Positions 16,801 to 25,770 of a DNA stretch of 64,000 nucleotides are shown here, one piece after another. Position numbers and translations under genes: made by a program. The notes below the pieces were generated by a model that saw only the letters and a program-made list of their open reading frames with translations, searched no databases and was not told where the DNA came from. This stretch comes from an uncultured Bacteroidales bacterium (GTDB lineage: Bacteria; Bacteroidota; Bacteroidia; Bacteroidales; Muribaculaceae), in the NCBI GenBank assembly GCA_902774055.1, contig CACYGX010000004.1, positions 1 through 64,000 on the forward strand. Reading direction: 5' to 3'. The first letter of the stretch is position 1; each line of letters starts with the position of its first letter.

Positions 16801-17823
16801 GCCGCCTTCGTCATAAACGCCCTTGATCCATGAAGTGATATCGGCCGTTGTTCCCCAAAACTCACCCACCGAGAATGTGGGTCTCACCATCGTGTTATAG
16901 TAAGCGAAATGCTTGGGTTCAAAGCCACGCGCATAGTCATAACGGAAACCGATGTAGCCCAACTCATCTTTGAGATAATTCAGGTAGGTGAGTATCTTTT
17001 GCTGGGTGGCGGGACTATGGTGGTCCAAATCGCGTGCCCACGGACCCTTGCCGGCATCGCCGCCGCAGTCCGTATTTCCACTACCCATACCGCACTCGTC
17101 ATCCCAACAGATGTCCTTACACTTACCATTCTCGTCCCATTCCCACTGGATGGTGTAGGTCTTACCCGTCGTGGGACCAATGACATTGACCTCGTCCACA
17201 AAGTCGGCGGCAAATTCCACCCCACTCCATGTGCTCAGTCCGCCCTTGTGGTTAGCCACCACATCCTCCATCGCGCCAGTGCCCGCTGCTTTGTAGGCAC
17301 TGATGAGATTGATGAGCTCTGCTTCGGTACCAAAGTAACTCTTAGGATTCCATGTCACACCGTTGATATTATAGGTCAGCCCACGGCCATGATCAAGGTA
17401 AAATACAGGAACGAAACCCATACAATCCGGGTTATTGATCATGTCCCCATAGCGGGTGCAGACCCAGGAGCCATTGTGACCAGCACGCCATGCCTCGCCC
17501 GTGGTGGTGAAGACACTTTGATCAGAGCACACTGTCGCACCACTCTGAGGCAACCACAACAGGTCAATATAGGGTGCGATGTTGTCTTTTTGATTCAATA
17601 ACTCGGCCCATGTCGTGACAGGGACATACCACTGGTCATTTTCGCCCCATCCAGCACCATACATGGTTGCCATTGCCTTATCAGGGTAGCCGTCGGCAGG
17701 CCGAAAACTATCCCAAAAGAAACCTTGAAGGGCCACGCCTCCATAACCGGCTGGCCACCCCTGCGACATCACGCTAAATTGCGCAAATAACGCTACGAAA
17801 AGAAATAATAAATACTTTTTCAT
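13807..17823 (-). CDS. Secreted GH13 alpha-amylase with starch-binding modules and dockerin
   Basis: About 1338 residues from ATG 17823 (signal peptide MKKYLLFLFVALFAQFSVMS). The GH13 catalytic region spans ~25-510 with all four conserved regions: DVVANH (187-192), GFRYDYA (R294, nucleophile D296), VGEFW (acid/base E321) and FIDNHD (H392, D393). Two chitobiase-type Fn3-associated segments (VYTTNGKEP, VYTTDGSEP) alternate with three CBM26-like starch-binding modules (for example VYVSAESDPYVYAW...WPG). A ~170-residue region of unknown fold and a dockerin doublet (GDANDDGTVSIADVSTIIDY, INGGGITIADVS) follow. It should cleave alpha-1,4-glucans outside the cell. It is monocistronic with its own terminator. 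The dockerin is unusual for a Bacteroidetes amylase outside a Sus locus; no susC/susD is in view. Confidence 0.93.
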   Translation of the reverse strand: MKKYLLFLFVALFAQFSVMSQGWPAGYGGVALQGFFWDSFRPADGYPDKAMATMYGAGWGENDQWYVPVTTWAELLNQKDNIAPYIDLLWLPQSGATVCSDQSVFTTTGEAWRAGHNGSWVCTRYGDMINNPDCMGFVPVFYLDHGRGLTYNINGVTWNPKSYFGTEAELINLISAYKAAGTGAMEDVVANHKGGLSTWSGVEFAADFVDEVNVIGPTTGKTYTIQWEWDENGKCKDICWDDECGMGSGNTDCGGDAGKGPWARDLDHHSPATQQKILTYLNYLKDELGYIGFRYDYARGFEPKHFAYYNTMVRPTFSVGEFWGTTADITSWIKGVYDEGGFQSAAFDFPLQEQIRQAFNDVSGHSFRVLQYDGLIWDYRFKRYAVTFIDNHDTFKDLPTDASNSNYQHRVNNQIVEANCFILAMPGTPCLFYPHFMHPVWHDLIARFVKARRTAGVTNESTVWPAEEVGAYGISWRVTGEKGDLYLQLGNEAVGMGVPDGFSQVWCNDQSTCRLSISSSLADQVESNVKQDLVYGYPVISKSSGNYNTPIEVTVKPSSEGTVLVYTTNGKEPNATSPQITDPAGMEFSFTENTTLKVGVLANGEVRPSSIVSRDYVADGNADDGRIRVYVKYDGGNLPYMYAFDDQGNSISSDFPGWQFSAENHVIVGGVNWVHATVEADKMNLILSYGNGASQTADINGVTSDIFIDFRDNVAYDLTASYIQALYNPFVSIDLPSGSYNEAISPRLTASNSDAVIVYTTDGSEPSPTNGIQVPYQGTVTFSAEGSYTLRAAVLHNGEVINQVARSYTISPNNTVNVYVSAESDPYVYAWISETENFGDWPGTLLTEKDHSYNNQMWYHYSQETPSLSIIINNGHGGQTANIEGLTPGDHYFIYDGNSGYTVVSVEETTTLPSCVTSLGDDVTYCYFENSATYANPFAWVYDGNIIFSGYSWPGEALTELVGAAPNGNLIYRWIYTGNLTSMPAKVIFNDNGNTATQTPDFDFVNGGYYNANGLVGVVNSNVMSLADIVSKGEVGKEYVVANDLTGVWLNGQDKWLWAKDENGDAVNPSYNTQSLPVSEFAVDRDYDQSNWVQLILDETANGSESIQGHLLLGHTIIGELTDCVNPTITLRAHPIPTTAVSYTPNTYLPANFVEQPEYFMVEPKPQEYVNIQMAVCREQINDTTFVMAMPMSDGDYNSENLSGAFLATVKNGFWEDISSFNPESSIRKNYGYQMTGIVRSVVPAQLTAFKPDGAEHSPVSDKWELYVISATESMSPVNVGDANDDGTVSIADVSTIIDYLLGLDPEPFNEVNADINGGGITIADVSALIDILLGIAK

Positions 17824-17956
17824 ATACCTTACAATCTTTAGTTGAACTAACATTCGTTGTATAATGGCATAGATAAAGGAAAACTGATCATACCCGTTGG
17901 CGGGATAAGAGTTAAACAAAAGGTAATGATAAAACCATCGATTAACTTGGAGATAT

Positions 17957-17964
17957 CAAAACTA
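17957..17964 (-). promoter_or_regulatory. Possible -7 box TAGTTTTG for the amylase
   Basis: TAGTTTTG on the minus strand, about 135 bases upstream of ATG 17823. Other candidate boxes nearer the gene do not fit the consensus. The stretch 17824-18092 holds no gene. Confidence 0.35.
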
Positions 17965-18092
17965 TGCAAATTTCGTAAGAATTCTTGTACAATGCAAAAA
18001 AAATCTAATAAAATTGGCCAGCAAAATTGGCAATTATTAATTATCGATGAATTTTGCAAGTAACATGGGTGCTTATTGCTTCATTGACAACA

Positions 18093-18132
18093 AGCCGACT
18101 GCATTAGGAGGTTTCTCCTAGAGCAGTCGGCT
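18093..18132. terminator. Strong hairpin, likely terminator of dapF
   Basis: AGCCGACTGC pairs with GCAGTCGGCT, with an inner TAGGAG/CTCCTA stem and a GTTT loop. On the minus strand it is followed by TGTTGTC rather than a pure T run. It lies 50 bases beyond the dapF stop and could also block transcription entering from the other side. Confidence 0.75.
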
Positions 18133-18183
18133 CAATTGTTAATTCTTTGAATGATTTATTTCAATATCGGGTAAGGATTGATT

Positions 18184-19002
18184 TTACGGGAGGGGGATGT
18201 CGCCTTCGTAGACCAGGGTGGCGGGGCCTGTGAGATAGACGTGGTTGTCATCCTCGCGCCACTCGATATCGAGGGTGCCTCCGTCCATGATGACACGTGA
18301 CTGGCGGCAACAGCGACCTGTCAAGGCAGCGGCGACAGCCGTAGCACAGGCGCCTGTTCCACAGGCCATCGTGATGCCGCTACCGCGTTCCCACACACGC
18401 ATGCGGATGCCGTCGGGGCGAATTTGGGCAAACTCGATGTTACAACGCTGCGGGAATCGGGGATGCCGTTCCAGAAGTGACCCATCGCGGGCGACGTCGA
18501 TGTCGTTGATGTCATTGACAAAGATGATGTAGTGTGGGTTGCCCATGGAAACGAACACGCCGTCGGGCAAAGGCTCACCTTCGGGCTGGAACAGGGATTT
18601 GTCATCCAGATTGGGGGCAAGCATATCGACGGTCACGGTCTCGACGATGCCATCGGCATTGACGGATAGTTGAAGTATCTTGATTCCCGAAGCGGTGAGC
18701 AGACGGATGGTCGTTTTGTCGGTCAGTCCCTTTTCATAGACATACTTGCCAATGCAGCGGCTAGCATTGCCGCACATCAACCCCTCGGAGCCATCAGCGT
18801 TGAAGATGCGCATGGTGAAATCGGCTTCGGGCACGGTTGAGCGCCCGATGAGCACTAAGCCGTCACTGCCGACGCCCATGTGAGGGCGGCTCCATACGAT
18901 AGAGACCGTTTGGGGGTCAGCAATGGGATAAAGGTCGGTGTCTACAAAGATATAATCATTGCCCACACCGTGCATTTTCATGAAGTGGATGATCTTGGTC
19001 AT
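18184..19002 (-). CDS. dapF: Diaminopimelate epimerase
   Basis: 272 residues, normal length. It interconverts LL- and meso-diaminopimelate for lysine and peptidoglycan synthesis, in the cytoplasm. Family signatures are present: N-terminal [13 protein letters not shown], the first catalytic cysteine in [10 protein letters not shown] (~75), GNPHYI, and the second in [10 protein letters not shown] (~220), which also binds the carboxylate. It is transcribed divergently from the PLP enzyme gene at 19181; its own terminator candidate follows. Confidence 0.95.
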   Translation of the reverse strand: MTKIIHFMKMHGVGNDYIFVDTDLYPIADPQTVSIVWSRPHMGVGSDGLVLIGRSTVPEADFTMRIFNADGSEGLMCGNASRCIGKYVYEKGLTDKTTIRLLTASGIKILQLSVNADGIVETVTVDMLAPNLDDKSLFQPEGEPLPDGVFVSMGNPHYIIFVNDINDIDVARDGSLLERHPRFPQRCNIEFAQIRPDGIRMRVWERGSGITMACGTGACATAVAAALTGRCCRQSRVIMDGGTLDIEWREDDNHVYLTGPATLVYEGDIPLP

Positions 19003-19100
19003 AGTACAGATTATTTAATTGATGGCGCTAAGATAGTCATATTTGTGGAAAATATCTAATCAATTAACAGTAATTAGTGATTATCTTGAAGAAAAAGTAG

Positions 19101-19108
19101 TAATTTTG
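19101..19108 (+). promoter_or_regulatory. -7 box TAATTTTG for the PLP enzyme gene
   Basis: TAATTTTG matches TAnnTTTG, 72 bases upstream of ATG 19181, in the divergent gap with dapF. No clear -33 box is present. Confidence 0.5.
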
Positions 19109-19133
19109 TGGTCTTAAAGTCAACTCAAATTGG

Positions 19134-19180
19134 CCTTAAACCTTTACAATAAGAACATTAATCACCTTAAACCTTTACAA
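19134..19180 (+). repeat. 16-bp direct repeat abutting the patB start
   Basis: CCTTAAACCTTTACAA occurs at 19134-19149 and again at 19165-19180, a 31-base period. The second copy ends on the base before ATG 19181, so it lies in the ribosome-binding region of the leader. Confidence 0.8.
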
Positions 19181-20380
19181 ATGGCAAGATATGATTTTGA
19201 CCAATGCATTGACCGACATGGTACTCAATGCAAGAAAATCGAAGTACTCAAGCAGGACTACAACCGCGATGATCTGATACCACTATGGATCGCGGACATG
19301 GACTTTGCCGTATGTCCCGAGATCACCGAGACCATTGTACGCCGCATGGCTGATCATCCTATATATGGCTACACCTGCCTGTACGACGGTTATTGGCAGT
19401 CTATCATCGACTGGCAGCGCGAACGCAATGGCTTTGAGTTTACACAGGAAGAGGTCACCTTTGTGGCCGGTATTGTCACGGGCTTTGGCTTGACCGTGAA
19501 CTTCTTCACAAAGCCTGGCGAAAAAATCGTCATCCAGCAGCCCGTCTATTACCCCTTCAAGGACGTCATCGAGGGCAATGGCCGCATCTGTATCAACAAT
19601 GCGCTCCTCCCCACCCCTGACGGTCTCTACCGCATGAATCTCGAAGAGCTGGAGCGCATCATGGAGCAAGAGCGCCCCAAGATGATGGTCGTGTGCAACC
19701 CGCACAACCCCGGAGGTATCGCTTGGGAGCCTGACGTACTGCGTCAAGTGGCACACATGGCCCACAAGTATGGTGTCATTCTGTTCTCGGACGAGATTTT
19801 TGGCGACCTGGTGCTCTTTGGCCATCGTCACACACCGCTGGCAACAGTTAGCGAGGAAGCCGCTGCCATCACCGTGACCTGCGGTGCCCCGAGCAAGACG
19901 TTTAACATTGCGGGCTTGAAGAGTTCGTGGTGCGTTGTCAAGAATCCTGAGTTAAGGGAACCTTTCTTCAAGTGGATTGAGACCAATGAGCTGTGTAACG
20001 CTAACCTCGTGTCGATTATCGCCACCGAGGCAGCCTATCGCAATGGAGGCCAGTGGCTCGACGAGTGCCTGCGTTATATCGAGGGTAACGTTGAACTGGT
20101 TATTGACTATTGCCGTGAGCACATCCCTGGCGTTGTGGCTGTTAAGCCCGAGGCAGGATTCCTCTTGTGGCTGGACTTCTCGGAACTGGGCATCAGCCAC
20201 GAGGAGGTGGTCGCACTGTGTCGTGACCAGGCTGGTCTGGCAATGAACGAGGGTTCAATGTTTGGTGAAGCCGGACGTTGCCACATGCGTTGCAATATGG
20301 GTAGCCCCCGTAGCGTCATCCTTCAAGCCATGCACCAGCTAGAGGCCGCCGTGAAGAATTTGGCCAAAAGCGGGAAATGA
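19181..20380 (+). CDS. PatB/MalY-type PLP-dependent C-S lyase/aminotransferase
   Basis: 399 residues, fold type I aminotransferase of the MalY/PatB family, which acts as cystathionine beta-lyase. The N-terminus (DRHGTQCKK, IPLWIADMDF) is the family hallmark. NPHNPGG (173-179), SDEIFGDL (203-210) and APSKTFNIAGLK with the PLP lysine K239 are all intact, and the carboxylate-binding arginine lies in MRCNMGSPR near the C-terminus. ATG 19181 fits the family start. A frame from TTG 19130 adds 17 codons but lies in the repeat leader. It stands alone, between dapF and nhaC, with its own terminator. Substrate inferred as cystathionine or cysteine. Confidence 0.9.
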   Translation: MARYDFDQCIDRHGTQCKKIEVLKQDYNRDDLIPLWIADMDFAVCPEITETIVRRMADHPIYGYTCLYDGYWQSIIDWQRERNGFEFTQEEVTFVAGIVTGFGLTVNFFTKPGEKIVIQQPVYYPFKDVIEGNGRICINNALLPTPDGLYRMNLEELERIMEQERPKMMVVCNPHNPGGIAWEPDVLRQVAHMAHKYGVILFSDEIFGDLVLFGHRHTPLATVSEEAAAITVTCGAPSKTFNIAGLKSSWCVVKNPELREPFFKWIETNELCNANLVSIIATEAAYRNGGQWLDECLRYIEGNVELVIDYCREHIPGVVAVKPEAGFLLWLDFSELGISHEEVVALCRDQAGLAMNEGSMFGEAGRCHMRCNMGSPRSVILQAMHQLEAAVKNLAKSGK

Positions 20381-20420
20381 CAACTGAGTTAATTGCAATA
20401 TTTTTCACATTATAACTAGT

Positions 20421-20453
20421 AACAGGGCTTTTTTCAAGCGAAAAAGCCCTGTT
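20421..20453. terminator. Rho-independent terminator after the PLP enzyme
   Basis: AACAGGGCTTTTT pairs perfectly with AAAAAGCCCTGTT around a short loop. It is symmetrical, so the T run falls within the stem. It lies 40 bases past the stop at 20380. Confidence 0.85.
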
Positions 20454-20469
20454 AGTGGTTATTTATTAG

Positions 20470-20477
20470 TAAGTTTG
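20470..20477 (+). promoter_or_regulatory. -7 box TAAGTTTG for nhaC
   Basis: TAAGTTTG, 29 bases upstream of ATG 20507. The -33 box is not clear because the terminator stem occupies that position. Confidence 0.55.
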
Positions 20478-20506
20478 CAAGTTGAAAGTGAAAAATTGAT
20501 GAAGAT

Positions 20507-21958
20507 ATGACCGACCGTAAACTTCCAAATCCACTCATCGCCTGTATTCCGCTGGCAGTGCTCATTGGACTGCTGGCCATTGCCATCACACTATTCGGCA
20601 GTGACTCGTTGAGCGGCGGCAGCCAGATCGCCCTGCTCATGGGCATGGCCGTGTGCATGTTCATCTCGATGGCGTTCTATAGGGTACCCTGGAAGTCTTT
20701 TGAAAATCAAATGACAAAAACCATGGGCGGCATCTTCATCACCTTGCTCATCTTGCTCACGGTAGGCATGCTGTCGGGCTCATGGATGGTGAGCGGCATT
20801 GTCCCTACCCTCATCTACTATGGCGTCCAAATCATGTCGCCGCGATTCTTCCTGGTGAGCGCATGCGCCATTTGTGCCCTGGTCTCACTGCTATCGGGCA
20901 GTTCGTGGACAACCATTGCGACTATTGGTGTGGCGCTACTGGGCATCGGAGATGCACTTGGCATATCTGAGGCTTGGACGGCAGGAGCCATCATTTCAGG
21001 GGCCTACTTCGGCGACAAGATGTCTCCCTTGAGCGACACGACGATCCTGGCGTCGTCGGCCGTTGGGGTTGACATCTTTGAGCACATCCGCTACATGATG
21101 CACACCACAGTCCCCACCATCACCATCACATTGATTATCTTCTTGGTTGCAGGATTGGGGCACGGCAGTGGCGGAGAATTGCATGTCGAGGAATTTACTC
21201 ACGGACTGTCATCAACCTTCAACATCTCGGCATGGGTGCTGCTGGTGCCCGTGATTACAGGCGTCCTGATCGCCCGGAAAACGCCTTCGGTCATTGTGCT
21301 GTTTGTGTCATCACTTGCAGCAGGCATCGTGGCGCTGATTGCCCAGCCCCACTTGCTGCGCGAGATTGCTGCCGATGCTACCTTGACCACTCCTGCCGCA
21401 CTCACTAAGGGTCTTGCCATCACGTTCTATGGTTCCACTGCTATTCAGACGGGCAGCGACGCCCTGAATGATTTGGTATCAACAGGCGGTATGGCCGGCA
21501 TGTTGAACACCATCTGGCTCATCATCTGCGCCATGTGTTTCGGATCGGCGATGGTGGCCAGCGGAATGATCCAGAGCATTACGAGCGTTATCATTCGTTG
21601 GATACGCTCACGTTTCAGCCTGGTATCCTCGACTGTGGCAACAGGCATTCTCATGAACATCGCCACCGGTGACCAGTTCATCAGCATCGTTCTGTCGGCC
21701 GACATTTTCCGCGAGGTTTATGATCAAGAGGGTTATGAACCACGATTGTTGAGCCGCACAACAGAGGATGCCGTGACCGTGACCTCGGTACTCGTGCCAT
21801 GGAACACATGCGGTATGACCCAAGCCACCGTCCTGGGCGTTCCCACTCTCGTATATATTCCTTATTGCTTCTTCAATTTCCTCAGCCCGCTGATGACGAT
21901 GTTTATCGCCGCCATCGGATGGAGAATCAAACGAAAAATCATGCCGTCGGACAATTAA
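20507..21958 (+). CDS. nhaC: NhaC-family Na+/H+ antiporter
   Basis: 483 residues with about 11 hydrophobic spans, inner membrane. NhaC-type features include the SLLSGSSWTTIATIGVALLG segment (~125-145) and GAYFGDKMSPLSDTT (~165-180), plus a second-half VPWNTCGMTQATVLGVP. The family exchanges sodium (in some members malate/lactate) for protons. The stop overlaps the convergent aminopeptidase stop by four bases (TTAA), leaving no room for a terminator between them. Confidence 0.9.
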   Translation: MTDRKLPNPLIACIPLAVLIGLLAIAITLFGSDSLSGGSQIALLMGMAVCMFISMAFYRVPWKSFENQMTKTMGGIFITLLILLTVGMLSGSWMVSGIVPTLIYYGVQIMSPRFFLVSACAICALVSLLSGSSWTTIATIGVALLGIGDALGISEAWTAGAIISGAYFGDKMSPLSDTTILASSAVGVDIFEHIRYMMHTTVPTITITLIIFLVAGLGHGSGGELHVEEFTHGLSSTFNISAWVLLVPVITGVLIARKTPSVIVLFVSSLAAGIVALIAQPHLLREIAADATLTTPAALTKGLAITFYGSTAIQTGSDALNDLVSTGGMAGMLNTIWLIICAMCFGSAMVASGMIQSITSVIIRWIRSRFSLVSSTVATGILMNIATGDQFISIVLSADIFREVYDQEGYEPRLLSRTTEDAVTVTSVLVPWNTCGMTQATVLGVPTLVYIPYCFFNFLSPLMTMFIAAIGWRIKRKIMPSDN

Positions 21959-24411
21959 CGTTCCAATAGCCAATAGGCGGCTTCCTGAAGCTTATTCATC
22001 AACGCGGGCGGCAGCATGCGATGGCTATCAATCCATGACTTCACGATGTCTCTTGCCTCGGCACTACGATGGCCGCCCAGCAGGCTTGAAAGCCAGTAGC
22101 CCGGGAAGAAGATGTCGCCCGTCTGCTGAATTTCCTCCAATTCGTCCAAGCCAAGCAAGAGATACACATTGCTGTAAGGCTCACGAGTGGGGTCATTGAG
22201 CAAAGCGAGCATGGCACGCGCCCACGGCTCGACGCGGCGGTTCTCAACCTGCAGCAATTCGTCAAACAACCGTTGCTGCGCTGCCTTGTCGGGGTTACAT
22301 GCCCTTGAGACGAAATCAAACTCACGACGTTCATCTTCGGTCAACAACCTGGCGCGTTGTGTATTCAGGATCTGTTGCCACTCTGTGGGCCGCATAATGG
22401 CCAGGTGGTATGCCATGCGGGTATAGTCACGCATGTTTAATAACGAAGAGCCTTTTTGTTGCCAGATATCATACAATCGGTCAACTACCGATGGCGAGAT
22501 GGCGCTCGTTGCCAACTGCCTCGTCAGCGTCTGCCTGACAGACTGTAGCGGATGGGATTGAGCCATGTCAAACAGGCGCTCATCCATGATTATTTGGCTG
22601 GATTCCTCTAGTCGGCTGCACAGGGCCGCAATATCACTGCACAGGGTCGATGCAATCAGTTCGTTAGTCTCACCAGTCAAGAAGCCTATCAGCGTTTCCA
22701 ACAGCGGCTCGGCTGTAATATTGCCAAGATGATAATTCTCATACAGGTTCAAGACCACTGCATAGCGGTTCATCTCATCGTCCATGGTGTTCCAAGCAGC
22801 GGCCAAAGCATTCATGTCCCAATCGCCCATCACAAAGCGGCCATAGCCGTCGCCATTGGTATTCAAGATAGGGTGCGCTCCCTCGGGCACATCAACAGCC
22901 TGCTGATTATTGTACATGAGCACATAATCGGACCCCGTCAACTTACCACCTGAAAGATAGCCGATCTCGAAGGCCTGTTTCCATGAGAGTCCTCGTCCAT
23001 AGGGATCTTCTTGGGTAATCAGCAGGCTGCCATCAACCTGTCGCTCACAGGAGATGGTGGGCATGCCTTTTTGCTTCACCCACACGTCGCTGAAGGAACG
23101 CGCGCTGTGCTCAGGTGCATATTTGTCGAGTTCGGTTATGAGGTCATCCCATGTGGCATTGCGATAGGCATAACGGATCAGGTAACTGATAAGGCCCTGG
23201 CGAAGATTCTCGGCGCCCTTTTCCTGCTCCAGCTTTCTCATCATGATGGGGGCCTTGTGGTAGATGATGTTGCCATAGAGAAGACCCGCCTGGTTGAGGT
23301 TGTCGAGCGGCTGCTGGATGGGGTGTGTGCCACGGGTGCGATCGGTATTCATTGCCAGGGGATAATGGGTCTTGATAAACGCCAAGTCGTGGTTGATGTC
23401 GGGGAATTGTTGGCGGGAAATCTTGTCGGCCAAGAAATTGGCGAATACCTCCTTGGTCCACACATCGTCAAACCACCGCATGGTCACCATGTCGCCAAAC
23501 CACATGTGCGCCGTCTCGTGGGCAATCAGGTTGAGGCGGGTCATCTCCTCGTCGGCAGTGGGATTGGGTCCCAAGAAAATCTCATGGTCGGTAAACTGGA
23601 TGCACCCAGGATGCTCCATGCCCCCAAATTGGTAGCCAGGCAGAACGACGAAGCCATATTTCTCAAACGGGTATTCCAACTCGGTATAATGCTCCAGCCA
23701 GCGTAAGGACAAGGCCACTTGATTGAAAACGGTGGACATCTGGGCTACCTTTTCAGGGTCAGTCTCGCGGTACAAACCAGTGAGTGTGCGTCCGTCACGC
23801 ACTACTGTCTGTTCTTGGAACTTTCCAGCGGTGAACGAGAACAAGTAGGTGGGAATGGGCCTCTGGGTGTCATTGCTGATGCTGACCCACCCGTCAGGCA
23901 ACTCTAATTCGAGTTCAAAACGAGCCTTCAAGTCAGGCTGGTCAAAGCAAGGAAAAGCACTGCGGGCATGATCGGGGACGAAAAGCGTGTACATGTAATC
24001 CTCGTGCCTGTTCAATGCCTGATTACCACTATTTCCCCCGATGAGTATTTTGTTTTCGCCCAGTTTCAGGTATCGGCTAGGGACAATAATGTGTTCGTCA
24101 CGCAGGTCGGTCCTGACATTCTTGCCATTGACGATGATAGCACCATCGAGTTGACTGGCGTCACCTTGAAAATCTATCTGCAAGTCATCTTCACCTCTCC
24201 ACCTGAAATGCAGGGTCTCGAAGAAGGTCACGGGCTCTTCTATCTTGTCAGGCACCGAAAAAGTGAGTTGATAGACGACCTCTGAGATGTTGGTCGCCCG
24301 ATATTGAGCCAGCGTGCGTGACACGCCCTTTTCGACAGGCAAAGCCAGTAGATTGAGACAGCACAAAGCCATCATCAAGGCGGCTATAAGGAATTTAAGG
24401 TTTTTCTTCAT
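21955..24411 (-). CDS. Secreted M1-family zinc aminopeptidase
   Basis: 818 residues with a signal peptide (KFLIAALMMALCCLNLLA). The M1 domain has the exopeptidase motif as GGMEH (263-267; classical GxMEN), zinc motif HETAH (298-302) with the third ligand E321 (WTKEVFANFLADK), and a downstream tyrosine region (LLYGNIIYHKAP). A helical C-terminal domain follows. It should remove N-terminal amino acids from peptides in the periplasm or outside. It lies 27 bases downstream of the AMP ligase and may be read through from the pigment operon, though this is probably coincidental. The His in place of Asn in the GxMEN motif also occurs in other bacterial M1 enzymes. Confidence 0.92.
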   Translation of the reverse strand: MKKNLKFLIAALMMALCCLNLLALPVEKGVSRTLAQYRATNISEVVYQLTFSVPDKIEEPVTFFETLHFRWRGEDDLQIDFQGDASQLDGAIIVNGKNVRTDLRDEHIIVPSRYLKLGENKILIGGNSGNQALNRHEDYMYTLFVPDHARSAFPCFDQPDLKARFELELELPDGWVSISNDTQRPIPTYLFSFTAGKFQEQTVVRDGRTLTGLYRETDPEKVAQMSTVFNQVALSLRWLEHYTELEYPFEKYGFVVLPGYQFGGMEHPGCIQFTDHEIFLGPNPTADEEMTRLNLIAHETAHMWFGDMVTMRWFDDVWTKEVFANFLADKISRQQFPDINHDLAFIKTHYPLAMNTDRTRGTHPIQQPLDNLNQAGLLYGNIIYHKAPIMMRKLEQEKGAENLRQGLISYLIRYAYRNATWDDLITELDKYAPEHSARSFSDVWVKQKGMPTISCERQVDGSLLITQEDPYGRGLSWKQAFEIGYLSGGKLTGSDYVLMYNNQQAVDVPEGAHPILNTNGDGYGRFVMGDWDMNALAAAWNTMDDEMNRYAVVLNLYENYHLGNITAEPLLETLIGFLTGETNELIASTLCSDIAALCSRLEESSQIIMDERLFDMAQSHPLQSVRQTLTRQLATSAISPSVVDRLYDIWQQKGSSLLNMRDYTRMAYHLAIMRPTEWQQILNTQRARLLTEDERREFDFVSRACNPDKAAQQRLFDELLQVENRRVEPWARAMLALLNDPTREPYSNVYLLLGLDELEEIQQTGDIFFPGYWLSSLLGGHRSAEARDIVKSWIDSHRMLPPALMNKLQEAAYWLLER

Positions 24412-24438
24412 CTTCTACTCATTGTTTTTGCTACCGCG

Positions 24439-25770
24439 TTACTTGCGGTAGGATTTTCGATCCAATTTTCCATTAAAAGTACGGCGGATCGTGTCCACCA
24501 GTTCATAGAGTTGCGGCACCTTGTAGGATTCAAGCCTTGTGGCAATGTGACGTGCCAACTCTCTCGTAGTGAAATCCACATCAGGGCGCTTAACCACCAA
24601 TAGTTTAAGGCGGTTGCCCAACAGCGGCGATGGGTCACAAATGCAGATGCAATCCTCAACCCCATGAAAAGCAAGAGCAGCATCCTCGACCTCGGTGGGT
24701 GCCACTTTATAGCCTCCCACATTAATGACGTCGTCGTCGCGCCCCATCAGCCATAGTCTGCCTTTATCATCAATCCTGCCATTGTCGGCTGTAAAGACAG
24801 TATCGTCGCGCATGACAGTGGCCGTGAGTTCCTCGTCATCGGCATAACCTGACATCAGCGTGTCACCCTGGCAGGCCACATGACCCTCGTCGGTAATAAA
24901 AAAGCGGGAATGGCACATTGCGGTACCCAAGCAGCCCTCCCGGCAGTATCCATCACCAGGTTGGCTATAATCGTGAGTGGCGATGATGCCAGTCTCGGTA
25001 GATGCGTAGGTGTTGTATAGCCTGGTCGATGGCAGCAGGCGGCACAATGCTTCCATATCGCTGTGAGGCATGGGCGCAGCACCAGTCTCAATAAAATCCA
25101 TTCTTGGTGCCATCGCCGCCAGTTGCTTTGACGCCAACTGCAGCAGGATTCTGATGCTAGCCGGAACCAGGAAAGTTGCTACTCGAGCGAAATGCGGATT
25201 GGATAAAGCCTCAAAGAAGGCACCCAAGTCTTTTAATCCCTCCAGGATGTGGAGCGTCGCCCCCATCATGATGACGGGATAGACCTTTGACAGGCTGCCG
25301 ATGTGGTTGATAGGGCCACAAATGACAAACAGCAGGTCACGGGTAACACCCAAAGCATTCACCAGGTTATCGCCATCGGCGACAATGGTTCGGTGGCTGA
25401 CCATGACACCCTTTGAGCGGCCTGTGGTGCCTGTCGTGAACAGAATATCGGCCACCTCGTCGGGAGCGGTAAAGCGGGAATAGCGTTCAACGACTTGATC
25501 CATAGCCGACTGTGGAATATCCTGCTCGAGCGGTAACGCCACAGCATGAATCAGATGGAGTGCAAAATAGGAAACCAGGAAATCGATGGATTGAGCAGCA
25601 CGCATGACAACGACCTGGCCAGGACGGTATCTCCCGGCCAACTCGGTGGCACGGCGCTCAACCCGTTGCCATAAAGCGCGATAGGTCACCTGCTCATCAT
25701 TGCAAATGATGGCGACCTTGTCGGGGTACAACTCGGCGTCACGTCTCAGGTATTCCTCGATGCTGTTCAT
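24439..25770 (-). CDS. AMP-dependent acyl/aryl-ACP ligase of the pigment cluster
   Basis: 443 residues, compact for an ANL adenylating enzyme (usually ~500). The phosphate-binding loop is FTTGTTGRSKG (~111-121), followed by YASTETG (A5), LWLMGRDDDVINVGGYKV (A7/A8) and the C-terminal catalytic lysine in TFNGKLDRK (~K435). It should activate a carboxylic acid as acyl-AMP and load it on an ACP. The gene overlaps the ACP gene at 25767 by four bases (ATGA), so that ACP is the likely partner. In aryl polyene clusters the equivalent ligase loads the aromatic starter; here the acid is unknown. Confidence 0.88.
   Translation of the reverse strand: MNSIEEYLRRDAELYPDKVAIICNDEQVTYRALWQRVERRATELAGRYRPGQVVVMRAAQSIDFLVSYFALHLIHAVALPLEQDIPQSAMDQVVERYSRFTAPDEVADILFTTGTTGRSKGVMVSHRTIVADGDNLVNALGVTRDLLFVICGPINHIGSLSKVYPVIMMGATLHILEGLKDLGAFFEALSNPHFARVATFLVPASIRILLQLASKQLAAMAPRMDFIETGAAPMPHSDMEALCRLLPSTRLYNTYASTETGIIATHDYSQPGDGYCREGCLGTAMCHSRFFITDEGHVACQGDTLMSGYADDEELTATVMRDDTVFTADNGRIDDKGRLWLMGRDDDVINVGGYKVAPTEVEDAALAFHGVEDCICICDPSPLLGNRLKLLVVKRPDVDFTTRELARHIATRLESYKVPQLYELVDTIRRTFNGKLDRKSYRK

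Noticed and set aside
16909-17601. 230-codon plus-strand frame opposite the amylase
   Set aside because: It is antisense to the GH13 catalytic region and without domain or promoter.
21955-24438. M1 aminopeptidase as part of the pigment operon
   Set aside because: It follows the AMP ligase by only 27 bases, but it has its own signal peptide and general peptidase function; nothing links it to the lipid pathway.
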